Positions 6,512 through 7,702 of a stretch of DNA of 7,702 nt are shown here, in pieces (the first letter of the stretch is position 1; every line of letters begins with the position of its first letter). A program made the translations under genes and the position numbers. Source of the DNA: an uncultured Anaerolineaceae bacterium (GTDB lineage: Bacteria > Chloroflexota > Anaerolineae > Anaerolineales > Anaerolineaceae); NCBI GenBank assembly GCA_937907495.1, contig CALESS010000512.1, positions 1-7,702 on the forward strand, in the 5' to 3' direction. The notes under the pieces were generated by a model. That model saw only the letters and a program-made list of their open reading frames with translations. It was not told the DNA's origin and did not search any database.

Positions 6512-6542
6512 TTAAAAACAAAAAACATCCTTTCGGATGTTT
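6512..6542 (-). terminator. Rho-independent terminator of tRNA-Leu
   Basis: On the minus strand a perfect 8-bp stem (AAACATCC / GGATGTTT, 6542-6523) encloses a GAAA tetraloop and continues into TTTTTTGTTTTT. This is a strong intrinsic terminator just downstream of the tRNA 3' end. On the plus strand the same stem is followed by only three Ts, so it may stop the polyprenyl synthase mRNA only weakly. Confidence 0.85.
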
Positions 6543-6548
6543 CGTGTG

Positions 6549-6630
6549 TGCGCTGGGGGGGAGTTGAACCCCCACGCCTCGCGGCACATGGCCCTCAACC
6601 ATGCCTGTCTGCCAATTCCAGCACCAGCGC
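6549..6630 (-). tRNA. tRNA-Leu (anticodon GAG)
   Basis: An 82-nt tRNA without encoded CCA. The acceptor stem GCGCTGG (6630-6624) pairs with CCAGCGC (6556-6550), followed by discriminator A (6549), as expected for leucine. The D arm has a 3-bp stem CTG/CAG around a loop with AATTGGCAGA. The anticodon stem CATGG/CCATG holds the loop TTGAGGG, with anticodon GAG at 6596-6594, reading CUC and CUU. A 13-nt variable arm (6586-6574) with a GCC/GGC stem marks a class II tRNA. The T arm is GGGGG, loop TTCAACT, CCCCC. CCA must be added by the CCA-adding enzyme. It is a single-gene unit with its own promoter and terminator, between convergent and divergent protein genes. Confidence 0.95.
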
Positions 6631-6640
6631 AAGCCCCGTT

Positions 6641-6668
6641 ATTATAACCGCCTTCGGGTGTATGTCAA
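6641..6668 (-). promoter_or_regulatory. Consensus promoter of tRNA-Leu
   Basis: On the minus strand a perfect TTGACA (6668-6663) is followed by a 16-bp spacer and a perfect TATAAT (6646-6641). Transcription should start near 6634, only about four nt before the mature tRNA. The spacer end and region near +1 contain a G+C-rich run (cggggc), the place of a stringent discriminator. The -35 box lies 36 bases from the plsX start codon on the other strand. Confidence 0.85.
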
Positions 6669-6690
6669 GACAAACCTAAGATTGCTGATT

Positions 6691-6696
6691 GAGGAG
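6691..6696 (+). promoter_or_regulatory. Ribosome binding site of plsX
   Basis: GAGGAG lies seven nt before the ATG at 6704 and sets the plsX start. I see no clear plus-strand promoter in the 73-base gap to the tRNA gene. Confidence 0.75.
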
Positions 6697-6703
6697 AGTA
6701 AAC

Positions 6704-7702
6704 ATGGCCATCGTTTTAGATGCAATGGGAAGTGATAAATACCCGGACCCCGAGGTGAACGCAGCCGTGCAAATGGCTCGCGAAACCGGCGAGGAAATCA
6801 TCCTGGTGGGGGACACCTCCATTGTCCAACCCAAACTGGCTGCCCTCAAGCCGGGTAATCTCCCCATCCGCCTGGTGCACGCCGCTGAAATGATCGAGAT
6901 GGATGAACACGCCGTGGAAGCCGTGCAGAAAAAGCCGAACAACTCCATGGCGGTCGGCATGCGCCTGGTGAAATCCGGAGAGGCTGCCGCCTTCGTAACC
7001 GCCGGCAACACCGGGGGCGCTTTCTTCAATGCCGTTTTCAACCTCAAGCGGATGCCCGGTATCTCCCGCCCGGCCCTCACCACCCCCATCCCCACCCGCA
7101 CCGGCTCGGCCATTTTCATTGACAACGGCGCCAACGCCGATTGCCGTCCGGACTTCCTGACGGAGTTCGCCCTGATGGGCAGCGTGTATGCCCGCACGAT
7201 CCTCGGCATTGATTCACCGCGCATCGGGCTGCTTTCCAACGGTGAGGAGGAGGGCAAGGGCAGCCAGCTCGTCCGGGATGCGTTCCCCTTGCTGGCTGCC
7301 AGCGGTCTGAACTTCATTGGCAACGTGGAACCGAAAGAAATCTTTGCAGGTGAAGCCGATGTGGTCGTCACCGATGGTTTCACTGGCAATATTTTCATTA
7401 AGACCAGCGAATCGGTCTCCCGCTTCATCATTGATATTTTGCGGGAGGGAATCGGCAACTCGTTCATCCGAAAGCTGGGTTTTGTCCTGATGTCGCCGGC
7501 CTTCAAACCACTCAAGAAAAAAATGGACCCGGCCGAAATCGGCGCTGCATTGCTCATCGGCGTCAACGGGCTGGTGTTCATCGGCCACGGCCGCTCTGAT
7601 GCCCGCGCCTTATGCTCCGGAATCCGCCTGGCCCAGCAAGCCGTTAAATCCGATATGCTTGGAGCCCTGCGCGCTGCCATCCAGAGCCGCCCCTCCCCGA
7701 AT
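6704..7702 (+). CDS. plsX: Phosphate acyltransferase PlsX (runs off the window)
   Basis: PlsX makes acyl-phosphate from acyl-ACP and phosphate, which PlsY then uses to acylate glycerol-3-phosphate in phospholipid synthesis; it is a peripheral membrane enzyme. The frame is open from the ATG at 6704 to the last base, 333 codons with no stop. Because the family is usually about 330-350 residues, only a short tail should be missing. Motifs are LDAMGSD (5-11), NNSMAVGM (79-86), VTAGNTGG (98-105), IDNGANADCRPD (139-150), LLSNGEEEGKGS, VTDGFTGNIFIKTSE and a late IGVNGLVFIGHG. The LDAMGSD start differs slightly from the common DAMGGDxAP form but is otherwise typical. A GAGGAG site sits seven nt upstream. 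It is transcribed away from the tRNA gene. In many bacteria fatty acid synthesis genes follow plsX; here that lies outside the window. Confidence 0.95.
   Translation, partial: MAIVLDAMGSDKYPDPEVNAAVQMARETGEEIILVGDTSIVQPKLAALKPGNLPIRLVHAAEMIEMDEHAVEAVQKKPNNSMAVGMRLVKSGEAAAFVTAGNTGGAFFNAVFNLKRMPGISRPALTTPIPTRTGSAIFIDNGANADCRPDFLTEFALMGSVYARTILGIDSPRIGLLSNGEEEGKGSQLVRDAFPLLAASGLNFIGNVEPKEIFAGEADVVVTDGFTGNIFIKTSESVSRFIIDILREGIGNSFIRKLGFVLMSPAFKPLKKKMDPAEIGAALLIGVNGLVFIGHGRSDARALCSGIRLAQQAVKSDMLGALRAAIQSRPSPN

Noticed and set aside
6643..6648. A plus-strand TATAAC as a -10 box for plsX
   Set aside because: It is the reverse side of the tRNA promoter's -10, and no -35-like sequence lies at the right distance inside the tRNA gene.
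6676..7680. A 334-codon minus-strand open frame opposite plsX
   Set aside because: It is a mirror of the strongly conserved plsX frame, has Ser/Arg/Pro-rich low-information sequence and no recognisable motif.
1..7702. Defence systems, CRISPR arrays, toxin-antitoxin pairs, insertion sequences or integration sites
   Set aside because: I saw no repeat-spacer pattern, transposase, recombinase or terminal repeats. The tRNA-Leu gene is flanked by housekeeping genes with no duplicated 3' end visible.

Overview
This window is a compact stretch of bacterial chromosome made almost entirely of housekeeping genes. The protein sequences most resemble Chloroflexota, probably class Anaerolineae. That placement rests on remembered similarity of the S9-peptidase-like fragment, the cysteine desulfurase, the phosphohexomutase and PlsX; no search was run. 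Supporting traits are moderately GC-rich coding DNA, strong AGGAGG-type ribosome binding sites, some GTG or TTG starts, and a tRNA gene without an encoded CCA end. I see no insertion sequence, CRISPR array, phage gene or other mobile element.

Left half (1-2933, all minus strand). A probable operon reads leftward from a promoter near 2980: an IscS/NifS-type cysteine desulfurase, the tRNA 2-thiouridylase MnmA (start codon overlapping the end of the desulfurase gene), an 89-residue predicted membrane protein of unknown function, and the first 118 codons of a beta-propeller protein of the S9 peptidase type. The first two genes form a sulfur relay: the desulfurase takes sulfur from cysteine and MnmA places it on uridine 34 of tRNAs for Lys, Glu and Gln. 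This MnmA has a CxxC plus a distant Cys, where E. coli has Asp-x-x-Cys plus Cys.

Middle (2934-3314). A 381-base divergent intergenic region holds a minus-strand promoter for the desulfurase operon and a plus-strand promoter for the rightward genes. A perfect small hairpin lies almost at the predicted 5' end of the rightward mRNA. The centre of the region has no recognisable feature.

Right half (3315-6509, plus strand). A probable three-gene operon carries a phosphoglucomutase/phosphomannomutase, a TatD-family metal-dependent hydrolase and a long-chain trans-polyprenyl diphosphate synthase. Gaps are 4 nt or less and the last two genes overlap. The three products have no obvious shared pathway beyond general growth and envelope or lipid precursor supply.

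Right end (6510-7702). tRNA-Leu(GAG) lies on the minus strand, convergent with the polyprenyl synthase gene and divergent from plsX. It is a complete small transcription unit: perfect consensus -35 and -10 boxes with a 16-bp spacer, about 4 nt of 5' leader, the tRNA, and a strong GAAA-loop terminator. plsX (phosphate acyltransferase, phospholipid synthesis) begins at 6704 and runs off the window after 333 codons.

I found no strong sign of an undescribed system. The points most worth a second look are the cysteine arrangement of MnmA, the unknown membrane protein in its operon, the mRNA 5' hairpin and the architecture of the tRNA unit.
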